From Flavobacteriales bacterium (lineage in GTDB: Bacteria > Bacteroidota > Bacteroidia > Flavobacteriales_D > Sanyastnellaceae), in assembly GCA_029242765.1 (NCBI GenBank), contig JAQWTJ010000094.1, positions 1 through 59,552 of the forward strand: a stretch of DNA of 59,552 nt. Reading direction: 5' to 3'. The position numbers and the translations under genes are program-made. How positions within the stretch are numbered: position 1 is the first letter of the stretch; each line of letters starts with the position of its first letter. Below the pieces are notes generated by a model. The model did no database searches and had not been told where the DNA came from. It saw only the letters and a program-made list of their open reading frames with translations. Shown in pieces: positions 20,301 to 29,200 of the stretch.

Positions 20301-20510
20301 CATTGCAACATGCCCCTGCTCAATCACCACATCAGCGTCCACATGAACGGACGCTCCCTCGAGCACCTCCACCACCAAGTGTTTATCAGCAGGGCCATTG
20401 GCAGGAAAAGTAGACGACGACACCGAAGACAAGGGCACCGTCTGTCCCATCAAAAGTGCATGCCCAAAAGTCAGCAAGAGCAGGGTGAAGGCAGAAAATT
20501 TCGAAAACAT
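17334..20510 (-). CDS. secreted double-domain amidohydrolase
   Basis: ATG 20510 (MFSKFSAFTLLLLTFGHALL) gives a signal peptide and 1058 residues; an upstream in-frame start exists at 20549 but overlaps the nfu promoter. Two amidohydrolase-like halves are visible. The first (about 40-450) has VYPGLVDVFSDLG where a metal HxH is expected and looks inactive. The second (about 600-1000) keeps HVTPGIIDEHTHIA, CHSYRQDEIN, THILEGYK and FNSDDREMARRLNQEA, close to the imidazolonepropionase-like set, and ends in GSLEPGKDADLVIWNDNPL. A hydrolase of cyclic amides or peptides in the periplasm or outside is likely; the substrate is unknown. Confidence 0.85.
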   Translation of the reverse strand: MFSKFSAFTLLLLTFGHALLMGQTVPLSSVSSSTFPANGPADKHLVVEVLEGASVHVDADVVIEQGHVAMRDGRIVSVGAGPYVGSAGEPVVRHDASGQHVYPGLVDVFSDLGMAKAKRASWDGKPHYEREDSQAALGWNGALHSEFEAAAVFEPGAKRTEALRKAGFGAVLTHRRDGIDRGTGAWVTLADDAHRAVIAPRAARAHSFSKGSSRQQYPSSLMGSIALLRQTYHDAQWYAQFDRPLERNISLEAFNARAGLPTIFETSGWQDVLRADRLCDEFGVQSVFYDRGDAYQRLDEVAATGGALIVSLKFPEALDVSDPYLARLVSLKELKHWELAPYNPGRVAARGIEMALTMHGHDAAKSFWKALRKAVACGLSERDALAALTTVPAAMAGAEDRLGRLAVGLEANVLVASGPLFDEKTKLRANWVQGTEHVLQAEPEFEVAGHYSLNLGGRDLMLRVKQKKEGHPKAEWWPAEEPALSDSALKAELSIAGRDVVLQIHIEGEGVFRLNGNIYKNSRIWEGRGEAPDGTWLDWAALRQPKPRPKGPEQARPDSLEGAQATATNVEAAPELGAVTYPFGAYGTTLESAPLVESLHIQGATVWTCGPEGKILGGDVIMHGGRIVAVGTAMEPVLDPEMVFGKYGLNVQGVNLQVLNGAGLHVTPGIIDEHTHIAATRGINESGQASSAEVEIGSVLNSEDVNIYRHLAGGVTAGQVLHGSANPIGGQSGVIKFRWGADPEGLKIKDAAPFIKFALGENVKQSNWGDHQTVRFPQTRMGVEQVFYDHFHRASEYGQAWSDYERAVASTTRRNRRLGHLPIRPRIDLELACLLEILRSERFVTCHSYRQDEINMLMHVADSMGFRMNTFTHILEGYKVADKMREHGVGGSSFSDWWAYKFEVKDAIPYNGALLWQNGVVTAFNSDDREMARRLNQEAAKAVKYGGVPEQEALKFVTLNPAILLHLDHRIGSLEPGKDADLVIWNDNPLSIYAQAQQTFVDGRRLFDIERDLELRATMRAERARLIQKMLDDPAESKPPPRERRGPHYHCDTVNDQI

Positions 20511-20535
20511 GGCATACAATGGATGGCCGGCAAGA

Positions 20536-20543
20536 TACATTTG
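20536..20543 (+). promoter_or_regulatory. predicted -7 box of nfu
   Basis: TACATTTG is a perfect TAnnTTTG match ending exactly 4 nt before the ATG at 20548, predicting a leaderless mRNA. It overlaps the 5' end of the divergent amidohydrolase region. Confidence 0.55.
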
Positions 20544-20547
20544 CACC

Positions 20548-21153
20548 ATGAAGCATCCCGTAAGTGTTTACACTGAAATGACCCCCAACCCGGACGTCAT
20601 GAAATTCGTCACTGACCGAGAGCTTCTGCCTGCGGGCGTAACCGTTGAATTCACAACCAAGGCGCAGACCTTGGGCTTTTCACCGTTGGCCGAAGAAATC
20701 TTCAACTTCCCCTTTGTAACGCGCGTTTTCATTAGCGGAAGCTTCGTTTCTGTGACGAAGGACGACACGCTTGGCTGGGACATGATTGTCTCGCAGATGC
20801 GCGAGTATTTGTGGGAGTGGTTGAGCGATCATTTGGAGGCTGTTACTGAGGTTCCTGATCCGGCGTCTTGCGATGTTGATGCCAATGCCGACCCATCAAT
20901 CGTTGAGCTTGACTTGCCTGCCCACGAGATTGACGACAAGATTCGCGAGTTGATTGCGGAGTTTGTGCAGCCTGCTGTAGAAAACGATGGAGGGGCTATT
21001 GAGTACAAGGGGTTTTCCAACGGCGTTGTCCACGTACGCATGCGCGGGGCTTGTGCCGGGTGTCCCTCGTCCAGCCAAACGCTCAAGAGCGGCATCGAGC
21101 GTCTGCTCCAATCATATTTGCCCGAGATTCAGGAGGTCGTCGCCTCCACGTAA
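20548..21153 (+). CDS. nfu: Nfu-type iron-sulfur cluster scaffold/carrier
   Basis: The 201-residue protein has an N-terminal Nfu_N domain (about 5-90, with TPNPDVMKFV) and a C-terminal NifU-like domain (about 120-198) holding the cluster ligands in RGACAGCPSS (CxxC). It carries 4Fe-4S clusters to apo-enzymes. ATG 20548 is set by the promoter immediately upstream; the open frame to 20398 is antisense to the amidohydrolase. It converges on the XRE-S24 repressor gene 8 bp downstream. Confidence 0.93.
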   Translation: MKHPVSVYTEMTPNPDVMKFVTDRELLPAGVTVEFTTKAQTLGFSPLAEEIFNFPFVTRVFISGSFVSVTKDDTLGWDMIVSQMREYLWEWLSDHLEAVTEVPDPASCDVDANADPSIVELDLPAHEIDDKIRELIAEFVQPAVENDGGAIEYKGFSNGVVHVRMRGACAGCPSSSQTLKSGIERLLQSYLPEIQEVVAST

Positions 21154-21161
21154 CGGCTCAA

Positions 21162-21920
21162 TCAGCGCTCCAGCTTGAGCGCCCGCACCTCGTCGCGCAG
21201 GGCGTTAATGGCGTGCTGCACCGCGCCTCCAGCTTCAGGCCATTCCGTTGAGAAATAACCGATCGCACGCCAAGCCTCCATCACTTTATTCGGTGATAAG
21301 GGGTACGGCTCGTAAAGCGGATTGTTTGAGATCAACATGAGCTCACCGCCCTCATCCATCTTGTTCTCGACACGTTTGAAGACCAAGCCGTCCTCTTTCG
21401 TGACAATGATGTAAGGACGACCTCCTCCGACCCCGTCCAAGGATTCGACAAAACTTCCGAGGATATAACTTCCGCTGGGAACCGGTAGCATGCTGTCGCC
21501 CTCGATTTGGAACATCCGCAACGTTCGAAATTGTGGAATTTCTGGAAAGGGCAATGCAAAATGTTCAAGGCCTTCCATCCACTCAGGATCGGCAAACCCT
21601 TGGGTGTAGCCCGCGGCCGCCTTCTGCGGGACAACGGCGATGCGTTCGCTGTCGCTGGTGCGGTCCACCGACACGGTCAGCACGCGGGGCGCATTTTCCA
21701 TGGGCTGATCCGCAGCGCCCACCACCAAAGTGTCGATTGACACGTTAAAGCGCTGCGCCATCGCCACGAGCGTCTCGAGCCGAGGCTCCGACCGGCCCTC
21801 CTCATACGCGCCCAAAGCCGAGCGTTTCAGCCCGAGTTTTTCCGCAAGTTCCGCCTGCGTCCATCCCTTCGCCTTGCGATAATGTTTGATCTGCTTGCCG
21901 ACCGTTCCAACTTTTGCCAT
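21162..21920 (-). CDS. XRE-family HTH / S24 (LexA-like) transcriptional repressor
   Basis: The 252-residue protein has an N-terminal XRE helix-turn-helix (about 5-65, with TQAELAEKLGLKRSALGAYE) and a C-terminal S24 domain (about 125-215) with the nucleophile in EGDSMLP and a likely Lys in VFKRVE. Such phage-CI/LexA-like proteins self-cleave on RecA activation or act as stable repressors; I see no clear Ala-Gly cleavage site. ATG 21920 (MAKVGTVG) is preferred over the longer frame. A palindrome sits in its own promoter, and the dinB-SRAP-dnaE2 cassette lies 2 kb away, so it may serve as the SOS repressor of this lineage (inference). Confidence 0.9.
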   Translation of the reverse strand: MAKVGTVGKQIKHYRKAKGWTQAELAEKLGLKRSALGAYEEGRSEPRLETLVAMAQRFNVSIDTLVVGAADQPMENAPRVLTVSVDRTSDSERIAVVPQKAAAGYTQGFADPEWMEGLEHFALPFPEIPQFRTLRMFQIEGDSMLPVPSGSYILGSFVESLDGVGGGRPYIIVTKEDGLVFKRVENKMDEGGELMLISNNPLYEPYPLSPNKVMEAWRAIGYFSTEWPEAGGAVQHAINALRDEVRALKLER

Positions 21921-21924
21921 GCAG

Positions 21925-21954
21925 CGAAGATGGAAAAGCCAATTGAATTGGCAA
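21925..21954 (-). promoter_or_regulatory. promoter and putative operator of the XRE-S24 gene
   Basis: Minus-strand CATCTTCG (21925-21932) ends 4 nt before the ATG, and TTG (21952-21954) lies 19 nt further upstream, a good -33/-7 pair. The spacer contains the perfect palindrome GCCAATT-C-AATTGGC (21938-21952). A repressor bound there would block RNA polymerase, so this is a likely autoregulatory operator. Confidence 0.55.
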
Positions 21955-22020
21955 TCAGTGCGCCATAAATTGCTGAAAAATTTCACGGTAATAGCGTATA
22001 ACAAATAGACGAATGAGCCG

Positions 22021-22028
22021 TATATTTA
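22021..22028 (+). promoter_or_regulatory. predicted -7 box of the zincin gene
   Basis: TATATTTA ends 5 nt before ATG 22034 and resembles TAnnTTTG. It favours 22034 over the in-frame ATG at 22013. Confidence 0.35.
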
Positions 22029-22033
22029 TATCT

Positions 22034-24079
22034 ATGCCGAAAATTCCGGTGACTAAATTCTTTTCACTGCTTGCCGTACTGTGCCTGACTTTGCCATTCA
22101 GTGCGCAGGATGCTCGTTTTTTCGGCATTGACAAGGCGGCCGTTTGCGCGCACAGTTATGACAAAGCTGCCCACAACGCAGCTGGGTGCCAGACCGACTG
22201 CCCTGGGATCGAGGGCATCGCTGAGGACCACTTCTCGTACATCCCGCCCGCAACAATCCCCGGCACCGCGCCATCGGCCCGATCTGCCGCCCTGTTCAAC
22301 GTGACCTACATCGGCTTTTCCCAACCGGCCATCGCCGCCTTTCAATACGCCGTCAACATCTGGGCCGATTTAATCGACTCCAGCCAACTTATCGAAATTG
22401 AAGCCACTTGGGAGTCAATTCCGGGGTCGACATTGGGCTCGGCAGCACCGACCGGATTGGCACAGAACTTTGCCGGAGCAGGGGTGGCCGACACTTACTA
22501 CCCCGTGGCATTGGCCAATGCCATCGCCGGCAGCGACCTCTCCTCAGACGTAGACATCGCCTGCAACTTCGACAGCGAATCGCCCTGGTACTTGGGCACG
22601 GATGGCAACGTGCCGCCCGGTTTCTACGACTTTGTCACCGTCGTCTTGCACGAGCTCGGCCACGGCCTGGGCGTCATCGGCAGTGCCGTCGTCGTGGGCA
22701 ACACAGGCTTCATCGGCAACGGCGGCGTGCCCTATATCTACGACCGCTTCGTGGTGACCGCCACCGGCGACACCATCACCGAAATATCGCAGGGCACATC
22801 CTTGTTGGGAGACGTGCTAACCTCAGGTGGACTGTATTGGGCCGGGCAGAACGGCGTTGCTGCTGCACCTGCACCACCGGGTATCTACGCCCCAAACAGC
22901 TGGGAATCGGGGGCGAGCTATTCGCATTTACGCGAAGACATGTACCTCTCGGGCACGGCCAATTCCCTAATGACCCCGCAGATCTACACGGGCGAAGCAA
23001 TCCACAACCCCGGCCCCATTGTCGGAGGTATGTTGGCAGACATGGGCTGGGGGGTGCAGGGGTGTTTCTTCTTTGAATTGGACATCGGTGTTCAAATTGA
23101 GTGCAATCCACAAACCAACACCTACAGCCAGCAAATCACGCTGACGTACAACGACCCGCCCGCCGGACTGCTGAATATCAACGGGGCGCTGTACGCCGTG
23201 ACGGAGAGCCCACAAACACTGACGATGAGCAACTTATCGTCCGACGGGCAGCCGGTCGATGTGACAGTCTACTTCACCGGTGATCCAGAATGCTCGTTTT
23301 TTCAAGCGGCGGCCTTCACGGCCCCAGCGGCCTGTTCGGGTGGCGACTGTGCGGTCACAGGGTTGGTGCTGGGCGAGCAAACCGTCTGCAATCCCGCCGA
23401 CGGGCTGTACGACCAAGCTTTCACGCTGAACTTCGACTTTGCAGGCGACGCGGGCAATGTGCTGGTCAACGGGGAGGCCTTCTCCGTGTTCAACAACAGT
23501 GCCGATGTGCTGCTCGAAAACTTGGTAGCCGACGGATCACTCGTCACCGTGCTGGTCGAGTTCACGGACAACGACAGCTGCTCTGCCACCTTCCCCGGCG
23601 CCTTCACCGCCCCTGAACCCTGCCCTTGCAGCTTGAGCTCTGAGGTTTTGTCAATCAGTGCTTGCGAGGTCGCCACGGATAGCTACGACGCGGTGGTCGA
23701 AATCACACCCCTGCACCCGCCGCTCAGCGGCACACTATTGATCAATGGTGTGGGGCAACCCCTCCCTGCTTCTGGGCTTCCCTTCGCCGTCGCTCTGGAT
23801 GATCTGCCCTCCGACGGTTTGCCGTACGTTTTCGAGGCGCATTACAGCGATTTGGAGGCTTGCGCCGTCTCGCTCAACCCCGCTTTCACGGCGCCTGAAC
23901 CCTGTGCGTGCCCCAGCGATCTCGATGGCGACGGCTTCATAGGCGTATCCGACGTGCTCGGGCTACTTGCCTTATTTGGCTGCAAAAGTGGAGATTGCGT
24001 GGGTGATGTCGACGACGATGGCGTCACCGGCGTGTCCGACATCCTGCTATTGCTTGCCGCGTACGGCACCTCTTGCTAA
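22034..24079 (+). CDS. secreted zincin-like metalloprotease with repeat domains and dockerin-like tail
   Basis: The 681-residue protein has a signal peptide (residues 1-25, ending LPFSAQ). The catalytic region holds H206-E-L-G-H210-GLG followed by VIG, so the third metzincin His is not at the usual +10 position. A DMGWG stretch near residue 340 resembles the end of such protease domains. Three related Cys-containing modules of about 85-90 residues follow (each ending in AFTAPxxC). The last 50 residues carry two Ca-loop repeats, DLDGDGFIGVSDVL and DVDDDGVTGVSDIL, like a dockerin type I pair. A secreted or surface-bound endopeptidase is likely; the substrate is unknown. Confidence 0.85.
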   Translation: MPKIPVTKFFSLLAVLCLTLPFSAQDARFFGIDKAAVCAHSYDKAAHNAAGCQTDCPGIEGIAEDHFSYIPPATIPGTAPSARSAALFNVTYIGFSQPAIAAFQYAVNIWADLIDSSQLIEIEATWESIPGSTLGSAAPTGLAQNFAGAGVADTYYPVALANAIAGSDLSSDVDIACNFDSESPWYLGTDGNVPPGFYDFVTVVLHELGHGLGVIGSAVVVGNTGFIGNGGVPYIYDRFVVTATGDTITEISQGTSLLGDVLTSGGLYWAGQNGVAAAPAPPGIYAPNSWESGASYSHLREDMYLSGTANSLMTPQIYTGEAIHNPGPIVGGMLADMGWGVQGCFFFELDIGVQIECNPQTNTYSQQITLTYNDPPAGLLNINGALYAVTESPQTLTMSNLSSDGQPVDVTVYFTGDPECSFFQAAAFTAPAACSGGDCAVTGLVLGEQTVCNPADGLYDQAFTLNFDFAGDAGNVLVNGEAFSVFNNSADVLLENLVADGSLVTVLVEFTDNDSCSATFPGAFTAPEPCPCSLSSEVLSISACEVATDSYDAVVEITPLHPPLSGTLLINGVGQPLPASGLPFAVALDDLPSDGLPYVFEAHYSDLEACAVSLNPAFTAPEPCACPSDLDGDGFIGVSDVLGLLALFGCKSGDCVGDVDDDGVTGVSDILLLLAAYGTSC

Positions 24080-24082
24080 TTT

Positions 24083-24120
24083 GATTGGCATTGCCGTTAT
24101 TTGCGGCACAGTGTCCAATC
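24083..24120 (+). promoter_or_regulatory. putative operator/promoter over the dinB start
   Basis: Nested inverted repeats GATTGG...CCAATC (24083-24088 and 24115-24120) and TGCCG-N7-CGGCA (24092-24108) span a GTTATTTG box (24096-24103) that ends 7 nt before the GTG start. A TTG lies 20 nt upstream (24073-24075). The half-site ATTGGCA is shared with the palindrome in the XRE-S24 promoter. Confidence 0.4.
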
Positions 24121-25325
24121 GCCACATCCTACACCTCGATCTTGATACATTTTTCGTGTCTGTTGAACGCCTATTAGACAGCCGCTTAGAAGGCGCCCCT
24201 ATTCTAATTGGCGGACCCAGCGACCGTGGGGTCGTGGCCGCCTGCAGCTACGAAGCAAGGCGATTCGGGGTGCACTCCGGGATGCCGATGCGGATGGCGC
24301 GCGCACTCTGCCCTGAAGCCACGTTGATCCGAGGAAACAGCGCCAACTATATGCAGCACTCGCGTGCCGTCACCGACATCATCCGCGAAAGTGTGCCGGT
24401 GTGTGAGAAACCCTCCATCGACGAATTCTACGCCGACCTCACCGGAATGGACCGCTTCTACGGCTGCCTCGCTTTCTCAGGCGAATTGAAGGATCGCGTC
24501 ATACGTGAAACGGGGCTGCCCATCTCCTTCGGGCTCTCCTCCAATAAAACAACTTCAAAAGTCGCCACCGGAGAGGGCAAACCCCTCGGAGCCATGCACG
24601 TTGGGCAGGGAGGCGAGCGAGGGTTTCTCGCGCCCTTATCAATTCGCAAGATCCCCATGGTCGGCGAGCGCACGTATCAAACGCTGCGCAACCTCGGAAT
24701 CCAACGCATCGCCACATTGCAAGACGTACCCATTGAAATGATGGAGCGCGTGCTGGGGAAAAGCGGGCGCGTCATCTGGCATAAGGCCCACGGCCATGAC
24801 GATTCGCCCGTGGTGGCCACCCGTGAACGGAAGTCCATCTCCAGTGAGCGCACCTTTGCCTCAGACAGCACCGATGTAGAAAAAATGCGCTCGATGCTGC
24901 TGGCCATGGCGGAGAACCTCGCCTTTCAACTGCGGCGCGGCGGCAAGCTCACAGCCTGCGTCACGCTCAAGGTGCGCTACGCTGACTTCGATACGCGCAC
25001 CCTCCAAATCCGCGTCCCCAGCACCGCGGCCGACCACCACCTCATTCCAGTCGTCCTCGACCTGTTCACCCGGCTGTACACTCGGCGCGTGCGTGTACGG
25101 CTGATCGGCGTGCGTTACAGCGCCCTGGTCGAAGGCGGCACCCAGCTCGATTTGTTCCACGTGGACAAGCAGCGCGAAGCGCTCTACCAAGCCATGGACA
25201 AGATGCGCACCCAATTCGGCGCGCGCTCCATCATCTCAGCCGCCGGCCTCAGCGCACGTTCCATCGGTGGGCCCAACCCCTTCTCAGGCGAACCCCCCAT
25301 CCTGCTGGCCAACAGGCGGCAATAA
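24111..25325 (+). CDS. dinB: Y-family DNA polymerase (DNA polymerase IV)
   Basis: The 404-residue translesion polymerase starts at GTG 24111 (MSNRHILHLDLDTFFVSVE); no ATG lies near, and upstream codons are antisense-like inside the zincin 3' end. The catalytic acids are in HLDLDTFF and KPSIDEFYADLTGMD (the family usually reads SIDEAFLD). YEARRFGVHSGMPM is the fingers motif, and a thumb plus little-finger region follows. It begins a cassette with SRAP and a DnaE-type polymerase, genes co-occurring in damage-induced mutagenesis. Confidence 0.94.
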   Translation: MSNRHILHLDLDTFFVSVERLLDSRLEGAPILIGGPSDRGVVAACSYEARRFGVHSGMPMRMARALCPEATLIRGNSANYMQHSRAVTDIIRESVPVCEKPSIDEFYADLTGMDRFYGCLAFSGELKDRVIRETGLPISFGLSSNKTTSKVATGEGKPLGAMHVGQGGERGFLAPLSIRKIPMVGERTYQTLRNLGIQRIATLQDVPIEMMERVLGKSGRVIWHKAHGHDDSPVVATRERKSISSERTFASDSTDVEKMRSMLLAMAENLAFQLRRGGKLTACVTLKVRYADFDTRTLQIRVPSTAADHHLIPVVLDLFTRLYTRRVRVRLIGVRYSALVEGGTQLDLFHVDKQREALYQAMDKMRTQFGARSIISAAGLSARSIGGPNPFSGEPPILLANRRQ

Positions 25326-25364
25326 CTTTACCTCGCACCCCTCACGTCAAAACCCCCTCCCGCC

Positions 25365-26210
25365 ATGTGTGGTCGCTACGTCACCGTCACCTCCGTCTCC
25401 GCTATCGAAAAGCGATTCAACGTCCAGCAGGGCGAAGATTTCAAGCGCGCTCCCGCGCCCCCCAGCACGAACATCTCCCACGGCGATCGCGCCCCGGTCA
25501 TCGCCAGCGACCGGCCGGGTGAACTGCAGGCCATGCAGTTCGGCTTCACGCCGTATTGGGCCAAAAAACAGTTCTACATGATTAACGCCCGCAGTGAGGG
25601 CGACCACAACAAATTGAACGAGCCGCGTTACACCGGAGCGATGGGCATCTTGCAAAAGCCCATGTTCCGGCAGTCTATCCGTTCGCAACGCTGCTTGGTG
25701 GTGGCCGACGCCTTCATCGAGGGGCCGCAGCACGAAAAACTCAGTAAACCTTACGTCGTCTACGCCCGCCACAAGAGCAGCGACAACAGTCCAAGCCGCC
25801 CCTTTGCCCTGGCCGGTATCTGGGACACATGGACCGACCCGGCCACCGGCGCGCTCCTCCGCTCCTTCGCCATCATCACCACCACGGCCTGCGACGTGCT
25901 CCAGGCCATCGGCCACCACCGCTCTCCGGTGTTACTCGACCCCAAACAGGAGCGCCGATGGATTGACCCCACCACGCCCCTGGACGAAGTCACCTCCATG
26001 CTGCAGCCCATACAAAACGGACTGCTCAACGCCTACCCCATCGATTCGCAGATCAAAAACCCGCGTGCTGAAGGCCGGCACCTGCTGCAGCCCATCGGCC
26101 AGCGCATCTTCCCCGAGACGGACCTAGAATTGACGAAAAGCTTACAAATGTTCGGTATGGGTGAATCACGCTCGCGCAACCAACGCGAGCAAAACAGCCG
26201 GCGCAAGTAA
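25365..26210 (+). CDS. SOS response-associated peptidase (SRAP, YedK/HMCES family)
   Basis: SRAP proteins crosslink to abasic sites in single-stranded DNA through Cys2. MCGRYVTV is at the start, giving Cys2 after Met removal. The active-site NARSE, a RCLVVADAFIEG block (usually ending EW, here EG) and GHHRSPVLL with the catalytic His are present. The 281-residue length is slightly above the family norm. It lies 39 bp after dinB and 25 bp before the dnaE2-like gene, supporting one damage-tolerance operon. Confidence 0.93.
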   Translation: MCGRYVTVTSVSAIEKRFNVQQGEDFKRAPAPPSTNISHGDRAPVIASDRPGELQAMQFGFTPYWAKKQFYMINARSEGDHNKLNEPRYTGAMGILQKPMFRQSIRSQRCLVVADAFIEGPQHEKLSKPYVVYARHKSSDNSPSRPFALAGIWDTWTDPATGALLRSFAIITTTACDVLQAIGHHRSPVLLDPKQERRWIDPTTPLDEVTSMLQPIQNGLLNAYPIDSQIKNPRAEGRHLLQPIGQRIFPETDLELTKSLQMFGMGESRSRNQREQNSRRK

Positions 26211-26235
26211 GCCAGGAGAGCCCGCACGCAAGCGC

Positions 26236-29200
26236 ATGTACATCAACTGCCACTCCCAGTTCAGCTTGCGGTACGGCGTGATGCGCCCAGACGAGCTGCT
26301 CGATCAAGCGCGGGCGGCCGGCGCCAAGACTGTGGCCCTGACCGACGTGCACTGCACAGCGGGCGGGCCGGACTTTGTACGTTTGGCCGCCCAGTACGGC
26401 ATCCGTCCAGTGCTGGGCATCGACTTCCGAGATGGCGCGAGCCAACGCTACTTTGGGCTCGCCCAGAACCACGCCGGGTACACCGCCCTGTGCGCCTTCC
26501 TCTCTGAACTGCTTCACAAACAAACCGCCGGTGGCGGCGCAAAAACATCGCTTCGCCCGCCCGTCCGCGCGCCCGAATTGGCCGATGTCCTGTGGGTCTA
26601 CCCCTTGGACAACGCCCCGGCATCAGGTGATCTACGCGAAAACGAGCACCTCGGCGTACGCCCGCAAGAGCTCGCCGCCCTGCGCATCGATCTGCAGCAG
26701 CCCGTCCCGCGGTGGCCGCGACACAAACTCGTCGCCCAGCACAGCGTAACGTTTCGAAACAAGCGCGACCACAACACACACCGCCTCTTGCGCGCCATTG
26801 ACAACAACACCTTACTTGCCCAACTCGAACCACAGCAAGTGGCGCCGGCCACCGATCGGATGCTGCGCACCGGTGAGCTCGAAGGGGCCTACCTCGAATT
26901 CGACGGGCTGCTTCGAGCGAGCGAAAATTTGCTGGCGCGCTGCCACATCCACTTTGCTGGCGAGCTGACAAGACGCGGCCGCAACCATCGCAACTTGCGT
27001 GTTTACAGCGACTCGGAGGAAAATGATCGGCTGCTGCTCGAGGATTTGTGCCGGGAAGGGTGCGCCTACAGGTACCCCGACGCAGAGCCGGAAAAACTGG
27101 AGAAGGTGCTGGAGCGCATCGAGATGGAGTTGCAGTTGATTGAGCAGAAGGAGTTCGTTGCGTACTTCCTCGTGAATTGGGATATCACCTCGTATGCGCG
27201 AGGGCGCGGGTATTTTCATGTGGGGAGGGGCAGCGGGGCGAACAGCTTGGTGGCATATCTGTTGGGCCTTACGGACGTGGACCCCGTGGAGCTCGACTTG
27301 TATTTCGAACGCTTCCTCAACTTGTACCGCAGCAGCCCCCCTGATTTCGACATCGACTTTTCATGGAAGGATCGGGACGATGTGACACGCTACATTTTCG
27401 AGCGTTTCGAACATGTGGCGCTTGTCGGGGCGTATAGCACGTTCCAATTCCGCTCAGCCACCCGCGAGCTGGGCAAGGTCTTCGGACTGCCCAAACACGA
27501 AATCGACCGGCTCGCAGCGGCTCGCTTTAATCCCCAGGCCTTGGGCGAAATTGAGCGGGCTGTAATCCGCTACGCCGGCGTGCTCAACGGCCTGCCCAAC
27601 GCATTGACCGTCCACGCCTGCGGCATCTTAATCAGCGACCAGCCCATCGAGCAAACCTGCGCCACATTCATGCCGCCCAAGGGCTACCCCACCACTCAAT
27701 ACGACATGCATGCGGCCGAGGATTTAGGGCTATACAAGTTCGACATCCTCTCACAACGTGGATTGGCAAAAATTCGGGACACACTCGATATCATCGCCGA
27801 GGTGGACCCCGGGGCACGCATTGACATCCACGATACAGCCCGCATGAAACGCGATCCGCACGTGGCGGCGCTGTTGCGGTCGGCCGAGGCGATTGGCTGC
27901 TTCTACATCGAGTCGCCCGCCATGCGGATGCTGCTGCGCAAACTTGAGGTGGATGACTACCTCGGGCTGGTGGCCGCCTCATCTGTCATCCGCCCAGGTG
28001 TGGCTCAAAGCGGGATGATGCGCGCTTACATCGAGCGGCATCGGAAGCCGGAAAAGCGCGCCGAAGCCCACCCAACCCTGCTGGCGCTCATGCCCGAAAC
28101 CTATGGCGTGATGGTCTACCAGGAAGACGTGCTAAAGGTGGCCAGCCACTTTGCCGGTATGGACCTGGGGCAAGCCGACGTGCTAAGGCGCGCAATGTCT
28201 GGCAAAGGGCGCGGACACGCCGCCTTCGAAAAAGCGCGGGCGGATTTCCATGCGGGCGGCGCACGCAAAGGCCACAAGCCCGCCGTTGTTGAAGAGGTGT
28301 GGCGCCAAATTGAGAGCTTTGCCGGATACGCTTTTGCAAAAGGGCACAGCGCTTCGTTTGCCGTGGAGAGTTACCAAAGCTTGTACTTGAAGTGTTATTG
28401 GCCCCTGGCGTACATGACGGCGTGCATCAACAACTTCGGAGGGTTCTACTCGACGGAATTCTACGTCCACGAGGCGCGGATGCGGGGCGCCCGCATCGAG
28501 GCGCCGTGCGTCAACCGCGGGGGGCTGCTCTCAAAACTCGACGGCAGCACACAAACCATCGTCTTGGGGCTAAACCTGGTGAAAGGTGTAGAAAGTGAGA
28601 CCGCAGAGCGGCTTGAAAAAATTCGCCTCCGGGGCGGGCCGTACCAAACGCTCAGCGGATTCATCGAGCGCACGGGCTTAGGGCTCGAGCAAACCCTGCT
28701 ATTGATTCGTTGTGAGGCCTTCCGGTTTACGGGGCGCAGCAAGCAAGCGCTGCTGTGGGATGCGCACTTTTTGCTGAGCAAGACCGCAAAAATTCTCGGA
28801 GAAGCGACGCTATTCAGCGCGGCCACAGGCGAAAAATTGCCCGCCTTGCCGAAGCTCGAAGGCGGGGCCGAACAAGACGCCTTCGACCAATTGGAATTAC
28901 TCGGATTTTCCCTCTGTTCGCCCTTCAACTTGCTGACCGAGGAAGCCGCCCAGCAAGCGCGCAACAGCACGCCCGCCCACGCCTTGCCAGAATTTGTGGG
29001 GCGCCCCGTGCAAGCCGCCGTCCACCTGGTCACCGTGAAGCAAACGCGGACCGCGCGCGGCGAGCGCATGTGTTTCGGGTGTTTTGTCGACCGCAGTGGG
29101 GCCTGGGTCGACACCGTGCACTTTCCGTCCTCTGCGCGGAAATACCCATTTCGTGGGCCCGGCACTTACTGGTTGCAGGGGCCCGTGCGTCAGGAATACG

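Noticed and set aside
19656-20576. 306-residue plus-strand open frame
   Set aside because: It is antisense to the double amidohydrolase and has no motif or promoter of its own.
28461-29165. 234-residue minus-strand open frame
   Set aside because: Antisense to dnaE2-like gene; a shadow of GC-rich codons.
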